Shown here: piece after piece, positions 11,847 to 12,656 of the stretch
How positions within the stretch are numbered: the stretch's first letter is position 1
How the letters are laid out: each line of letters starts with the position of its first letter
Origin: an uncultured Austwickia sp.
Lineage (GTDB): Bacteria; Actinomycetota; Actinomycetes; Actinomycetales; Dermatophilaceae
NCBI GenBank assembly: GCA_934678955.1
Contig: CAKUSI010000081.1
Location: 1 to 12,656 of the forward strand
DNA length: 12,656 nucleotides
Direction of reading: 5' to 3'
Made by a program: the position numbers and the translations under genes
The notes under the pieces: generated by a model
Seen by the model: only the letters and a program-made list of their open reading frames with translations
Database searches by the model: none
Told to the model about the DNA's origin: nothing

Positions 11847-12247
11847 TCCGGGCGCACCGTGCCGCCGTGGTCGCGAGGTTGGCTCCGTGGCGGGTGATCG
11901 ACGACCGGGCGAAGGTTGACGACTCGTCGATGCCGTCGCCGTGGGTGGTGGTGGACTTCCCGCCGCCGCTGAAGGAGACGGACCGGTGGTCAGCGCCCGA
12001 CCAGCACCGCGGCGTGGGCTGGTTCCAGACGTCCTGCGTCGGTGAGGACACCGACCAGGTGGGCCGGCTGCACGACGCGGTCGAATCCCGGCTTCTCGGC
12101 TGGACTCCGGTCGTGGCGGGCTGGTCCGTGTGGCCGGTCCGCATGGACACCCAACCGCGTCTGCTGGACGCATACACAGCGCTGCCTGACCGGCGCCTCG
12201 TGACGACAGTGTGCCGCTGGACGTGGCACGCCTACGTCGTTCCCTGA
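11843..12247 (+). CDS. Tail terminator protein
   Basis: A 134-aa protein in the position of the lambda gpU-like tail terminator, which caps the growing tail tube and docks it to the head. It shows VVVDFPPPLKETDRWSAPDQ (about 37-56), then WFQTSCVGEDTDQVGRLHDAV, a helix with a strand around it as in this family, and a C-terminal basic, Trp-rich end. GTG 11843 overlaps the previous stop (GTGA) and has GGAGG at 11831-11835 with 7-base spacing, so the longer frame from 11810 is rejected. A GAGCCG/CGGCTC stem (12246-12264) spans the stop. Confidence 0.78.
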   Translation: MIRAHRAAVVARLAPWRVIDDRAKVDDSSMPSPWVVVDFPPPLKETDRWSAPDQHRGVGWFQTSCVGEDTDQVGRLHDAVESRLLGWTPVVAGWSVWPVRMDTQPRLLDAYTALPDRRLVTTVCRWTWHAYVVP

Positions 12248-12264
12248 GCCGTTCTTCTCGGCTC
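12246..12264 (+). other. Hairpin at the end of the connector genes
   Basis: GAGCCG (12246-12251) pairs with CGGCTC (12259-12264) across TTCTTCT. It overlaps the stop of the tail-terminator gene. Without a T-tract it is at best a weak terminator. The rest of the gap to 12330 contains a short CCCC/GGGG stem (around 12270-12284), then the next ribosome-binding site. Confidence 0.35.
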
Positions 12265-12329
12265 GCCCTCCCCGGACCAGGGGCAGTTTCTCATCCCCAA
12301 TTTCCGACGCCCGAGGAGGGCCTTTCCCC

Positions 12330-12524
12330 ATGACCGAGTGGGTGCGAGTCAAAGACCCCGACACGGGTCACGAAATCACTATCTCCACCGAGCAGGCCCG
12401 CGCTTTCAACGCGCGGGTCATCGAATCCAAGGACGCGGCCGGGCCCGACGGCATGCCGCTTCCCCCGAAGTACCACCGCACTGTCGATGAGGCCGCAGCG
12501 GTCTCCAACAAGAGGGGGGCCTGA
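12330..12524 (+). CDS. Small protein between tail terminator and tail tube genes
   Basis: A 64-aa polar protein. ATG 12330 follows GAGGAGGG (12313-12320) with 9-base spacing, a strong ribosome-binding site. The N-terminal TEWVRVKDPDTGHEITIS reads like a small beta unit that is frequent in short actinophage proteins at this location (xxWVRVxDxxTGHExxx), followed by a Pro/Lys-rich middle (DGMPLPPKY). Function unknown; a minor structural or tail assembly role is only suggested by position. A CCGACACGG motif lies inside the gene at 12358-12366. Confidence 0.7.
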   Translation: MTEWVRVKDPDTGHEITISTEQARAFNARVIESKDAAGPDGMPLPPKYHRTVDEAAAVSNKRGA

Positions 12525-12527
12525 CTC

Positions 12528-12656
12528 ATGGCTATCTACAACCCGGCCGGCGTCGCGTCGGCCCGTAACCGGAACGCGATCTGGGTCGATGCGATCGCGA
12601 ATGAGCAGGCGCCGAAGCTGACCGAGGTGACGTCTCCGACGGCGGCGCTCGATATC
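12528..12656 (+). CDS. N-terminus of the probable major tail (tube) protein, cut by window end
   Basis: ATG 12528 follows a purine-rich AGAGGGGGG stretch (12511-12519) with 8-base spacing, and 43 codons are visible with no stop. The product starts MAIYNPAGVASARNRNAIWV and then has a polar stretch ending PTAALDI. The identity comes mainly from gene order (tail terminator, small gene, tail tube); the visible start resembles actinophage tail tube proteins but does not prove it. Confidence 0.65.
   Translation, partial: MAIYNPAGVASARNRNAIWVDAIANEQAPKLTEVTSPTAALDI

Noticed and set aside
1..12656. CRISPR arrays, insertion sequences, rRNA, toxin-antitoxin or known defence operons
   Set aside because: No regularly spaced repeats, transposase motifs or terminal inverted repeats, rRNA segments, or recognisable defence domains were found on reading the sequence.

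Overview
The window looks like the left part of a temperate or lytic siphovirus genome, or a prophage, of a high-GC Gram-positive (actinobacterial) host. The evidence is the roughly 70% GC sequence, C/G-rich third codon positions, frequent GTG starts, start-stop overlaps of ATGA or GTGA type, and a canonical tailed-phage head gene order. Every supported gene lies on the + strand. Host genus and phage cluster cannot be read from the sequence alone, and no integrase, repressor of recognised family or att site is visible.

Left region (1-2824), accessory and regulatory. A truncated coiled-coil-like gene overlaps an unknown 81-aa gene, which is closed by a strong hairpin terminator at 374-403. A good sigma70-type promoter follows (TTGACA, 17 bp, GATAAC), with a 17-bp dyad over its -35 box and a leader hairpin. 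It drives a 304-aa Cys-rich protein that is probably a zinc-ribbon/helix-turn-helix DNA-binding protein. After a terminator and a second hairpin come a 158-aa coiled-coil protein with a Pro/Glu/Asp-rich tail, a very structured spacer, a compact tRNA-Trp (anticodon CCA), and up to three tiny translationally coupled ORFs.

Junction (2825-2928). The coding-strand base bias flips here from C-rich to G-rich. A short AT-containing palindrome sits in this gap, just before an HNH endonuclease gene. This is a plausible module boundary or packaging-site neighbourhood.

Morphogenesis region (2929-12656). The order is HNH endonuclease, small terminase, large terminase, SPP1-type portal, MuF-like minor capsid protein, terminator plus hairpin, scaffold, lambda gpD-like decoration protein, gpE-like major capsid protein, SAP/HeH-like small protein, head-tail adaptor, DUF6093-like stopper, HK97 gp10-like protein, tail terminator, a small conserved-type protein, and the first 43 codons of what is by position the major tail protein. 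These genes work in sequence: terminase packages DNA through the portal into a scaffold-built capsid, which is then closed and joined to a separately built tail.

The core is ordinary phage biology and I do not see a clear new defence or effector system. The most unusual material is non-coding. Two similar terminator-plus-hairpin elements lie about 6.5 kb apart, CCG-ACA-CGG hairpins recur in several leaders, the Trp tRNA has a reduced D-arm, and a putative operator overlaps the promoter of the HTH gene.
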